Notes under the pieces: generated by a model
The model's database searches: none
The model's input: only the letters and a program-made list of their open reading frames with translations
Told to the model about the DNA's origin: nothing
Assembly: GCF_022539665.2 (NCBI RefSeq)
Contig: NC_081331.1
Coordinates: forward strand, 3,754,501-3,818,500
Source: Daphnia carinata
Taxonomy: Eukaryota; Arthropoda; Branchiopoda; Diplostraca; Daphniidae
DNA length: 64,000 bases
Direction: 5' to 3'
In this document: positions 14,322 to 24,758 of the stretch, piece by piece
How the letters are laid out: each line of letters opens with the position of its first letter
How positions within the stretch are numbered: position 1 is the stretch's first letter
Translations under genes and position numbers: made by a program

Positions 14322-14734
14322 CTGTAAAAAAAAAGAAAAGAGACTCTTATCCACACATCGAGAAAAGTCCCTTGTTATTAGCTTATAGGCTTGAGGTTAA
14401 GAAAAAGAAAAACTAAACCTGTGTGATTGAAAGATAAAAGTGCATATGTTCCTAATGTTGTATCATAACTCTTTTCTTTCTTTTAACGCGTATGTTGTGC
14501 GTTAATCGATAAAAATAAAGGATCACGATTTGTGTATTATTGAGCAGTGCGTTACCGCTAGGTAGCTGATTACTTGCTCACTGTTACGCGTGGGAAAAAA
14601 AGGAAATCAGGCAATTAATTCTTTTCGATGAGGCAGTCATGATGATCGAAGACCGGGCCGATAGGTTTTTGGACTAGCCGCCGTGTAATCTCTTTTGAAT
14701 TTTCGATTTATCGATTGAAATAGAATGTGTGAGA

Positions 14735-15125
14735 GGTGGTAACGAACGCAAGGGTTTTAATAAAGGATGAGTTTCTCTCAGTTACAAGAAGATTTCAAAA
14801 TGAGAAGATTTTGAGGCAAATTGAGGGAAATCCCCCCCGGAACCCAAATTTTACGGACTTAAAAATAAGCCCGACAAAAATTAGCCCGACTTTTTTTTAT
14901 TTTTTATTTATTAAATTATAGCAACTAATATGCATCATTTAGATCTAAAATTTAACGAGGATCACGAAAATCTGCTTTATTTTATGGTTGGACTTATATT
15001 TTTTTTAGTTATTTAAACTCAAAGTCATAATGAGTTATTACGTCATTGTCACCATTGCTGTTGGCTAGTTACATTCCGACAGCGATTTCGGACAAACTAA
15101 TGTAAACACATAATTGCAAACAGTC
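14735..15125. repeat. Diverged copy (C) of the ~330 bp repeat family
   Basis: It contains the core GATCACGAAAAT at 14960, a following AGTTATTTAAACTCAAAGT, and CAAACTAATGTAAA downstream. Before the core are TAAGCCCGAC (14866) and TTAGCCCGAC (14881), 15 bp apart, in reverse orientation to the boxes of copy B. It appears as a single copy inside unrelated DNA. Confidence 0.65.
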
Positions 15126-15129
15126 TCTG

Positions 15130-18100
15130 TTAAAACTGAAGGTAGTCCATGAATGTGCATACATTGTCACAAGTGAAAATCTGAATAAGTTTGTGAGAAA
15201 ACGGGCAAAAAACGATCGTCGCATTAGCCAAACGTAGAAAGAAGAAATTGGCCAATTAGAAAAGTATCCTTTTTAATCTCATTTTTCAATCAGCTTCCAG
15301 CTCACGCCCGAGCAACAAGAAAAAAATGGCTCCGTCGCAATACGACAGGAAATGCCGGCCAAGAAGTCCATCAGGTTTTATACACGTGTGACGCTATAAA
15401 AACTCGAACGTGAAAGTGAAAATACAAAGGATCCCCCCCCCCCTTTTTTTTCATGTCTGTGTTGTGTCACATCGGGTGGTGTTGCGATGGGTGGCAAACG
15501 TTCCATCGTTGAAACCTGGAAAACGTGTTTATCTCTTTTTTTTTTTTTTTTTTTGGAAACTGGCAAAATAAAAACGGACAGTTACGCACGGTCTAAGGCA
15601 GTCCACGTTTAGTTTGCTGGTTTAAACCTTTAAAGAAAAAGGCACCGACCATCGTCTTGTTGGTGTCCTATTGGCGAAAAACAAAAATGGAAAGCAGATG
15701 AAAATGGCACTGGAACTTGACTTTCGCGTCCCTCATGTTCTTTTTCCAAAACGTCCAGCAAGATTACACAACGTTTTTAGGTGAACTGGGTTCGCTGGGA
15801 ATGAACCCATTGTTTTGTTTGTTTTTTGTTGTTTTTTTTTTCGCACTAACGCAGGCGATCAATCACAACGATATCGATCAGGTTTTTGTTTTTAGCTGAT
15901 ACCTATAGACTTATATAGGTCCATTAACCCACTTTTATTAGTCAACAGACAGATCGGTATATGCCACGTCTAGTGCGTCCAACTGTCAAAGCCAAAGACG
16001 TTTCGAACGGGGACATAAAATAAAAATCAAGAACACGCGTGTTGTTTCATTTTGCGTACGCCGGGATCACACACAATCACACGCATATTGGGCAGAACAA
16101 ACGAAAAACTCTCTCTCGTTCAAGGAAAAAAAAAAAAAAGAAGGCGCTGAGCAAAAAGAGCCGTTTGTTGTCACGAACGGCACGTCTGCCTGAAGACCAA
16201 AAAGAAGGGGAAAAAAAAAAAAGGAAAATCTTTTTTTGTTCCACGAAAATGTAATATCATCACGACTGACCAATTTTCTCTTTACAGGTACCAACACATA
16301 CCACCGTTGTTTATATGCTTCGATCCGAAAATGTTTATTTTTTTTTCTTAATGCGATAAATTACATCAATCGATTTGAAGCGACAGACATTTCTCCAGGA
16401 TTTGTACAACTCGATGTGAAATCATCGTCGAGTATACATCGGCAAAAAGAAGCCAGACAAAAAGGAAAAAAACCAAGGGGGAAAAAAATAAAAAATAAAA
16501 ACAACTGTCGTGTCACGTTTTGTTGGCCGAGTTGCAACTTTTCTTTACCTCCTCCCTATAGCCAAGCAAAACACGTGATTTTTTTTATTCTTTTTATCGA
16601 CGAGACACATCTCTTAAAATGCTGGCCATACTGATCTCGAACTCGTTTTCAAATCTAAAGACAAATTTTCATTCTTTATTTTATTTATTTATTTATTTAT
16701 TTATTTTTTTTTGTGTGTTCTTTAATATTATTTTAGTTTGTAGTTTGTTTGTAGCGTGCGATGGTTTGTCTCAGAATAAAAGTGTGTCAACCGGACCCCC
16801 CGAAAAAGGGGATCTAAATCAACAGGATTGCCCCGTGTGTTCGTGCTGGAGCGACCGCGATATCTTTTTTCTTTTTTCTCTCGAAACATCGCACACGATT
16901 TTTAAAAATAAGGTGGTGCTGTTTGTATCCAAGCGCCCATTCGGTTTGTAGAAGATAATAATGCGCACATATCCGTTGAAAAGAAAAATTGAGAATATTT
17001 TTTTTATTATTATTTTTTTTTTTTTTCAGAAAATAAAAAAAAAAGGTTACAAAACGTTGTATTCTTCTCTGCTTCTTCGTCTTCAATTTTTATTTTTTGT
17101 GATCGTCATTTTCACCTCTTTCACAAGAAGTCCCTACACGCTTGTATCTCGAGGCTCCCATTCATTTCCGACTAGCACCTGCTGCTTCAATATCGGGGTT
17201 GGAAAGAAGGTCTGGCCCCCATCTCTTTCTCTCTCTCTCTCTCGTCCACAGGTTTTTTCTTTCTTCCTTTTCTTTTCATCTCATTTTTTTTTCGTTGTAT
17301 TTACCTGCTGGTCGTCTTTTTCTTTCTACAAAGAGAGAGAAAGAGAGAGACAGAGAGAGAGAAAAGAGAGAGCACCATCAGCTGAGAGGAAGGTTTTGGA
17401 AGGTCAAGCTGATATTACCCTTCAAGATCTCATATAGCGTCCATGTACTGTACAGCCTGCGTCTCAGGTATTTCTTTTTTTTTTTTTCTATCCCCTTAGA
17501 TATATATATATATATTTATTTCTACACAAGTTTTTTTTTCTTTCTTTCTTAGTCGTCGTGTGTGTGTTTGTATCTCTTTGGTATCTTCTTCTTCTTCTTC
17601 TTCTTATAGTTTCTCTTTTTTTCTGACGGCTGAAAGTTTTTGGCCGAACGGGCCGGACGCGCTTCTAATGCAATGAATCTACTAGCCAGTCACTGTGAGA
17701 GTTTTGTTGGCCTTCTGGCACGCGGTTTAAGAGTTATACGACTCGCTTAAAGACGCATACATCGGGGAAAAAAAAAGAATGTTTGTCTTTCTCCGAATTC
17801 TATCTTTGCTTTGGCATCCTGTTCGTTGGCTGACCACCTCTTTTTCCGATTCATTTCTTTGATTATCTCTTCTTTTTTGGCTTTTTTTTTTTTTTTTAAG
17901 GCTCGTTGTCTTTAGTTTTTCTCGATGGTCGTGATCCGCACCCGTCCTAATTTATGACTCGCTTCCCTCGGTCCGCACTCTTACGCAAACGGACGAGCAT
18001 CAGGTGCGCCCTCGAACGTAGAGAGCGGACAGCGAAGCACAGGCCCAATTAGCAAAGAAGTTTCAGCCCCACTGGTGTACAAAAAGGCTATCGTCATCTA

Positions 18101-19600
18101 AAGGACCAGCGATATGTTGAAACAGAAAATAAATAAATAAATAAACGAATTTCAAATTTTCGAGTTCTAACAGGATCTATTTGTAATGCACAGAACCTTA
18201 TCCATCCGTAACAGATTTGTTTGTATTTTTTTTGTTTGTTTTTTTTTTTTTGTTTTTTTTTTTACGTGGAATTCGGACTAAAATGGAAAAGATTTACATA
18301 TACTAATACGCGTGTGTAAACTATACACAAGTCTATATCTGTGCGCGTGTGTTCGTGTGGCCGGGCCCCTCCAAAATAAAAATCAGTCGCTCTCTCTCTT
18401 ACTGGAATTGCTCCGGTCCGGTCCTTGTGAGACTAGAGATAGAAAAAGAAAAAAAAAAAAAAAAAAAAGAAAAAAGAGGAGGAGTAGACTTGATGAACAA
18501 GATGAACAACGCACAGGTGACATTACCACGCCAAGACATAAGGTGCGGCCATGCCACCATCACACAGCAGCAAAGAGTTTTCTTTCTCTATCTCTTAAGG
18601 TCCTTTACCTTCGCCTTTAAGTTTTTCTTTTTCTTTTTTACTTGATCCCGATTTGGTCAGGGCCTCACAAAAGTATACAGAAAGAAACGAGTCACCTCCC
18701 TCAAAACAGTCACAAACGAACAGAGGAAAAAAAAATGTATATAGAAATAAACAATTTTATCAATTTAGGTTGTAAATATAAAAAAAAAAAAAAAAAAAGC
18801 TACGCGACTCTTTTGTCTGATTTGAATTTCTTTCTCTCTCTCTCTCTCTTTTGCAAAAATAGAAATGATTATAGATAAGATAAAGTAGAATTATATTAGT
18901 CGCAGTGCGTATAGGCATATACGCAACTGGTCGAAAGACACACACACACACACACACAAAAACACTGGAAGGTGGTGGGGGTCCACGCGAATACGCTTTT
19001 TTTTTTTTATTTACTTTATTTATTTGTCGTTTCGTACAGCTTTTATTTGGTAGGGAAGTTTCTTTGGCGGTTGTCGTCATTCACGCTCGGCCAGCGTCGT
19101 GGGCGGCCTTTTTGTTTTTTTTTTGTTTTTTTTTCTTTCTTTCTTTCCCGTACAAAAGCGCTACTATCCTAGTGGCATATAGCGCCCATCCCCCTCCCGT
19201 GACCACCCCCTTTTTCTTTGCTGTCGGGATGCCCTTAAACAGGTGCCGATCTACGCTATTACTACCACTTTATAGCGCCCACGCTGACACATACATTTTA
19301 CCTGGTTGTTAAATTTCGTTTGTCTCGTTGCGTATATTTTATTTGACTTGCAAGGCTATATTCGTCAAGGAAACAAACAAACAAAAAAATTACGGGGAAA
19401 ACAAGCTGCATGAAAATGAAAAAAAAAACAAAAAAAAAACAAAATAAATAAAAGAAAAATGAAATGAAAATGGAGTTGCGCTTAGTTTTTTTGAAATCAT
19501 TTGTTTTGTCGTGTTTAATAGACTCGTAATTGGCATTGAATGAAATGAATACACACGAGTTTACAGAGACAATTTGACGACATGCGAGATATCAAATTTA
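15130..19600. other. Intergenic DNA 3' of snail
   Basis: Homopolymers, poly-C followed by poly-T (15433-15451), a (TTTA)n tract near 16680-16706, (GA)n near 17330-17380, and two TATAGCGCCC decamers (19178, 19271). A frame near 15300 on the plus strand reads LTPEQQEKNGSVAIRQEMPA after a CTTCCAG acceptor, but the evidence is too thin to call. Confidence 0.4.
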
Positions 19601-19615
19601 AGAAGAAAACATTTC

Positions 19616-20901
19616 TTTATTCAATAGTATTTCTTTTTTCTTTCTTAAATTTTTTGTTTGCACGAAAAAAAAAAAAAATGAAAAGACACAAGTCATCGTC
19701 ATCAGGCACGTGCGCCGCAGCATTTGATCCCCTCCCCGTTTCAGTAAAAAGACTTCAGCGAATGTCAATAAATGCGTGTTTGTTAAAGGACATAAACGCG
19801 GGATCACGGCGCATTCGTTCCGCACTTAACACGAGTCAATATCAATAAAATAAATATTCCAAAAAAAAAAAATGAGTAATACGAAAAATGTTCATTTTGT
19901 TCGTCTGTGTTTTTGTTTCTTTCGTTTTCTTCGTTTTTAAATAACTACGTACATTATACAAAGGCACTGGGCATCAAAGAAAATTATTTATACTCTGCGA
20001 TAAGGGACATAAGAAAAAATGCAAAAAGAATTATATATCAAAGTGAGTGGCGAACTGGAGAAAGACACATTTGAATAAAATTGGGAGGCACACATACACA
20101 CGGAGGGGTATCAAACGTACAGGTGAGGATGTGTTTCAAAAGGTAAAAATCGAAAAGGTTGGGAGCTCCACAGGCAGGCAGCTGCTGTTGTTATCCCAAA
20201 CGGGGAGGGAAAGAATAAAAACAAAAGAAGAACATTTTCCAGTGTCCGATTTTGTTGTTGTTGTCTTCTTTTCCCCTTTTTGACCAGACCAGTGTCCAGG
20301 ACAACTGAGAAAACACCATGGCGATATAATACAGTCAGACATCCAAAAACTCAAACACGCAAACACAGACACACACACTCTCGCGCACGCACATACGAAC
20401 GGTATATACTTCCCATCGCTATAAAGATACGAATCGAATACGAAAGAAAATTCAAATAAAACATAGAAAAAAAAGAAAACTAGAAACTGGTTCGGGTTGT
20501 CCGTAGGAAGAAGAAGAGACGGGCCGGGTTTTTAGTAGAAATAAAAACCCAGCAACGAAAGAAAAAAGGAGGAAAAAAAAAAAAAAAAAAGAAAATTGGT
20601 ATGGCCTGGTGTGGTGGACTGTGTTTTTTTTTTGGTGGGCGAATCAAAATCAAGAGATATGTGAACATTTTGAGCAAAGGCTCGATGACTAGGACTGGGT
20701 TTTTTTTTTTTTTTTTTTCTATCCAAATGTTTGTTTTTTTTCAACGTTGGAACGATGATGAATATCGTCAATATCATCCACTGTCCCAGCCGCATGGCGA
20801 GATTCAAGAACAAAAAAAGAATTTCACCATTTACTGCTCTACGCAGAATGTGGGAGGGTTAAAAAGGGGTATAACGTCACACAGAAGAGAATTATCTTCC
20901 T

Positions 20902-20934
<33 letters not shown>

Positions 20935-21334
20935 CTTTTGTCTTTTGTTTCCTTTTTTTTTTTTTTTTGGCACCGCGAATTCTTCAACGTCTTTTGTCAG
21001 GACTTCGCACAAAACATACGGGAAGGTGAGAGAAAGACATGCTAGAGGTATTTTTTTCCAGACGTGGAAAAAAAAAAAGGCAGAATCTTTTTAAAAAGAA
21101 AAGAAATTTAAAGAAATGTCAAAATCAACCAACCGAAACAGCGGCCAAAAAAAAAAAAAAAAAAAATTGAGAGGGAGAGGGGTGGGCAAGTTGACGAAGA
21201 TTGTACACATCCTGCTTTTCACATCATATAATATATAAGCTCATCCAACAGGTATTTAGCACGTAAGGTGTTTTGCTGCCTGCCAGTTACGAAAAGCGTA
21301 ACCGCAATGCGTTGTTTGCCCCTCTGAACATTTT
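19616..21334 (-). other. Snail 3' flank / possible long 3' UTR
   Basis: After the snail stop the minus strand shows no AATAAA until 19621-19616, about 1.7 kb away. In between are T/A homopolymers, a run of about 20 A at 21149-21168, and low-complexity DNA. Either the 3' UTR is long or a variant poly(A) signal is used nearer the stop. Confidence 0.35.
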
Positions 21335-22886
21335 TCAAGCGACTTCTCTCTTGGCGACGGCCAACAACTGTGAACCGTTGGGCGACGGCGATGCGGATGC
21401 GTTGCTGGCTGCGCAACATCCGCCGTCCTCGTGTTTGGAGAGGAGCGACATGCGGGAAAAGGTCTTTCCGCACGACTTGCACGAATAGCGCTTGACGTCC
21501 GAGTGGGTCTGGAGGTGAGCTCTCAAGTTGGACCGGTCGGCGAACGAGCGGGAACAGTGCGGGCAGGAGAACGGTTTCTCGCCCGTGTGCGTCCGGATGT
21601 GACCCTGGAGGAGCCAAGGGCGGGAGAAGGCTTTGCCGCACAGGAGGCACTTGCAAGGCAGCGTGTGCGTCCGGATGTGCATTTTCAAGGCGCCCAAAGA
21701 GACGTAGACCTTCTCGCAGTGTTTGCAGCTGAACGACTTCTTGTTGGCCGCTTGCTGGGCGGCGCAGTGCAGCTCCTGGTGTTTCGTCAGGCCGCAGTAG
21801 GTCGAGTAAGATTTGTGGCAGTCGGGGCACTGGTAGCGGGCTGTGGCGCCCGCCGACGTCGACGACGCCGATGACGCCGAAGAGGTGGACGACGCACTGC
21901 TTCCGCTCTTCTTGTTACTCCGCTGAGAAGACAACAGCAAAGCTGGCGGACTGTGACTGTGGTGATGACGGAGGGTCGTCGACTCGGTCCCGCTCTCTTC
22001 GCAGCCGCTGGACCCGCTGGCCGGAGAGGAAAGGTCTTCGATGTCGCTGGTGGATTCCGAGAGTTTCAGCGCGACGGCCGATTCCGGCCACTGGACTCGC
22101 GGCGAGGTTTGCTGCTGGGCCGATTCACTCGGAGCGAATGGAGACAGTTGCTCGCTGCTCGGCCGGTGTGGGCTGCTGTTTTGGGAAGCGGCCGGGTACA
22201 GAGCTGGGCTGATGGCGGCCGAGCTGAACGAACGGTAGGGGAAGTTGAACGGCAAGTAAGGCGCGTACTGGTGGTGATGGTAAGGCACGGACACGTTGAT
22301 CTGGTTGTTCAAGTGGAGCGGCTCCAAAGGTGTCGACAATTTGGCCAGTGACTGAGACGACAACATTTGCGACGATGCGCTGCTGTTGACGTGTTCGGGT
22401 GCGAAATGACCCAGCGGAGGCGTCCAAGATTTGAGCGGCTGATGGGCCGGTGGCGGCGATAAAGCGGCCGGTGTCACCGACGAAGGCAACGAAGCCGCTT
22501 CTAATAAAGCGCGCAGTCGCTTCTGATTTTGACGCTCCCGTTCGGCGGCAGCGTACCGGTCCTCCGGTTTCAAGCTCAAGTTCTCCGGCTCTTCGCTCAT
22601 GACTGATGTCACTAGCGAGGCTTCTGTTCAGCATTCAAGAAATTCAAGAAGAGAAAGAAAAAAAAAAAAAAAAGGATGAGTCCACATTCTTTTACGTCTG
22701 TTTTTTTTTTTTTCTCGAGATTTTGTTCAAACTCTGTAAGGAAAATGTGTTTGGCAAAGATCGTCTACCTGTGGCGCTAACTGATTCCGCTTCGAGACTC
22801 TCCTGCAAAAAGTAGGAGAGTGGCCGCTTCTTGAGCGGACAGTGGCTGTAGTTTTGATTCTTCTTGACGAGGAATGAACGCGGCAT
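21335..22886 (-). CDS. sna: Snail-family zinc-finger transcriptional repressor (two coding exons)
   Basis: Coding exons are 22886-22769 and 22623-21335, giving 468 residues. Exon 1 opens with the SNAG box MPRSFLVKK, the family's N-terminal corepressor-binding motif. Its ATG has a CACC context. The donor is ACAG|GTAGAC (phase 1) and the acceptor is AACAG|AAGCC, which keeps the frame. Exon 2 carries PENLSLK (residues 52-58), which resembles the CtBP motif PxDLSxK, then a low-complexity middle with a Ser-rich stretch near residues 279-298. Five zinc fingers follow at about residues 303-442: finger 1 ends HQELHC, fingers 3 and 4 are joined by TGEKP, and finger 5 is C2HC (KHEDGGC). The Snail/Slug signatures [31 protein letters not shown] and [14 protein letters not shown] are all present. 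The family is nuclear, binds CAGGTG E-boxes and represses epithelial genes in mesoderm formation and EMT. The exon is markedly GC-rich against its flanks. Snail rather than Scratch is called from fingers 1 and 5. Which snail paralogue it is cannot be told. Confidence 0.96.
22624..22768 (-). other. Intron of the snail gene
   Basis: A 145-nt GT-AG intron separates the SNAG exon from the zinc-finger exon. The donor is GTAGAC. The 3' part is pyrimidine-rich (a T run, then CTTTCTCTTC) before AACAG. Phase 1 at both ends joins SVSAT to [13 protein letters not shown] without a stop. The 3' end is a CAGAAG tandem acceptor, see findings. Confidence 0.9.
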
Positions 22887-23227
22887 GGTGCTGGCTTCTA
22901 AACTGCTTCCGCACATCGATGCGCAAAACGAAATCGATGCGACGATCCGCAAAAATTTGGGATGTAAAGCGAAAAACAGAAAAATTCGGCGAAAAATGTA
23001 ACCAAATCGATATGATTACACTCTTGGTTTCGTGTTCTGATTCAACGCGCTGAGATGTATTTGATTTTCAAATGAATTGAAAACAACAAACAATTCTCTC
23101 AAAGTCCTTTAAAGGAATAAATTGCGCTTGGACTGGGTACGAAGTGGCGAAAAAAAGGGCAACTGGAGATTTCAAAAAAAAAGAGAGAGAAAAAGTATCC
23201 GGTCGGTGCGAGTGCTCGGCGCTGACT
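22887..23227 (-). other. Predicted 5' UTR of snail
   Basis: The span runs from the inferred start site (A of TCAGTC) to the SNAG ATG, 341 nt. It contains only one AUG, at 22916, in frame with the SNAG start and 10 codons upstream of it, in poor context (T at -3). It also contains a perfect CArG-type palindrome CCTTTAAAGG at 23106-23115. The length rests on the inferred start site and assumes no 5' UTR intron. Confidence 0.55.
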
Positions 23228-23229
23228 GA
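23195..23229 (-). promoter_or_regulatory. TATA-less core promoter of snail (Inr + MTE + DPE)
   Basis: On the minus strand TCAGTC at 23229-23224 is a perfect arthropod initiator (TCAKTY) with A+1 at 23227. Exactly at +28 lies GGATAC (23200-23195), which fits the DPE consensus DGWYV. Positions +18 to +27 match 8 of 10 bases of the MTE consensus CSARCSSAAC. There is no TATA box near -30. DPE function depends on this fixed spacing, so the three matches support each other. They are read from sequence only, without transcript data. Confidence 0.65.
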
Positions 23230-23292
23230 ACTGTTCACCGCTCCGTCCGGCCCTTCTTGTAGCCCGAGTCTACCAGGGCGCCACCGCTGCTA

Positions 23293-23298
23293 CAGGTG
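23293..23298. promoter_or_regulatory. Snail-type E-box CAGGTG upstream of the snail start
   Basis: CAGGTG sits at about -66 to -71 relative to the inferred start. It is the core site bound by Snail-family fingers, and vertebrate SNAI1 represses itself through such a promoter E-box. Autoregulation here is inference. The motif is common in this window (about 30 occurrences by eye), so position is the only argument. Confidence 0.4.
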
Positions 23299-24732
23299 CT
23301 AGCTGTGGGGATCTAGAAAATGGACGAAGAGCATAGAGCAAGGGAGGATGGGGGGGGGGGGAACTAAAAGAAAAAAAAAAAGCAAAATCCTCCCTCCCTT
23401 GTGGAAGGTTCTCCTCTTCTTCTTCGGAACCCCACCCACCACCACCCTCCGGAACGAAGCACGTGCCCTATCAGCGGCCAATGAGAAGACACGGTTTGCG
23501 ACACACATGAGAAAAAAAAAACGTCTACGACGACGAGGTGTAGAAGATACAGGCGAAAAAAGAAGGGGCGAGGGCACCCAAATACACACACACTTGAAAA
23601 CTGCTGCTGGAAAAAAAAAAAAAAAGAAATGTGTTCCAGCAGGCACCCCACCCCATATAGCGCCCGTCAGTGCCCTATTCATTGGCCATGTTCGGGCCCA
23701 AACAAAAAGGGAGAAAAATCAAATTTCATTGAATGGACAATGAAAGAGAGCGGAGCATCTGCTCATCTTTAGTGCACAGCTCAATGGCTCCGTTTTCATA
23801 GACATTTACGTCAAGGCATTATCGATGCGGCCCCCACGAGCAGCCGGAGTTTTTCGGGGCCCAGGTAACAACAACATCACGTACCTTCACAAAAAGAAAG
23901 AATGAAGAAGAAGAAGAAGAAGGCAGGAAAAAAAAAAAACATATTGCGTATGCACTTGGCTAGATATTATGTTCCAGGTTGCGATGTGGTACCAGGTGCA
24001 TCCGCCAGTGAGTGGGGATTTTATCCAAAAAATACACATAATCTGTCGACATTGATTTGAATCAACAGATTGGATATGTAACGTGCAAGAGTTTCGGTCG
24101 TTAAAGGAAGGAGGGAAACATTGTTACAACAAATGGGCCGGCTGTCCGTTCACGTTAAGCTGCCGGAAGAAAATTCGGGCACGCCAACATCGCTGGATTG
24201 ATGGCACTGATTTGAAAAAAAAAAAATAAAAAAAAAAAGGGCAACTGTTGCAGATGAGAGATTAACTGCGGATGAGGGACTAAAAACAAATCCAAAAAAG
24301 AAAAGAATCCTTTTTCTTTTTTTTTTGTTATTATTTTTGCGCGTTTTGTATTTTCACTTCCGTCCGCAGATGTTATTGCCACCGCGATCCCACACCATGC
24401 CGAACTTCCTGTCCCCTCCATTTTTTTCTGCGATTCGTAGTCACAGAAGATCCAATCTGCGATGGCACTTCCCTCCAACTGGTTGCTCTAATCCGTTGGA
24501 TGGTAACAGAACACCTTTTCCGCTCGTCGCGCAAAAAGAAACGGAACCTTCCGCACACCGGATCATTTTCGAAACGATGACGGGGGGTTAGAAAGGAAGG
24601 AAAGAAAAAAAAATGAAGGAAGAATAAATAAACAAATGTTGAAAACGATTGACAGTCAAAGCCGTTAGCAAAGAAGAGAACCGTTTTCAATATCTCATTA
24701 AAGATAAAAATTCCTTTTGCGAACAAGTCAAG

Positions 24733-24758
24733 GTGTGTGTGTGTGTGTGTGTGTGTGT
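24733..24758. repeat. (GT)13 microsatellite
   Basis: A perfect 26-bp tract. Confidence 0.95.

Noticed and set aside
15325-15380. Frame LTPEQQEKNGSVAIRQEMPA after CTTCCAG
   Set aside because: Two overlapping frames look equally protein-like and no partner exon was found.
15703-15726. AATGGCACTGGAA, a 13-base match to the start of miR-263
   Set aside because: No complementary arm lies within hairpin distance and the match stops after 13 bases, so it is taken as coincidence.
16961-17552. Two long overlapping frames (136-158 codons)
   Set aside because: They are mostly Phe/Ser/Leu and Arg/Glu translations of T-, TC- and GA-rich tracts.
21431-22351. Long plus-strand open frames opposite the snail zinc-finger exon
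   Set aside because: They are GC-rich antisense shadows of the Snail coding exon and show no domain of their own.
22125-22634. A 169-codon minus-strand frame overlapping snail exon 2
   Set aside because: It is out of frame with the Snail protein and arises from the same GC-rich exon. The Snail frame has the conserved fingers.
21335-22886. Assignment to Scratch rather than Snail
   Set aside because: Finger 1 ends HQELHC and finger 5 is the C2HC type KHEDGGC, both of Snail/Slug type. No Scratch-type finger was seen.
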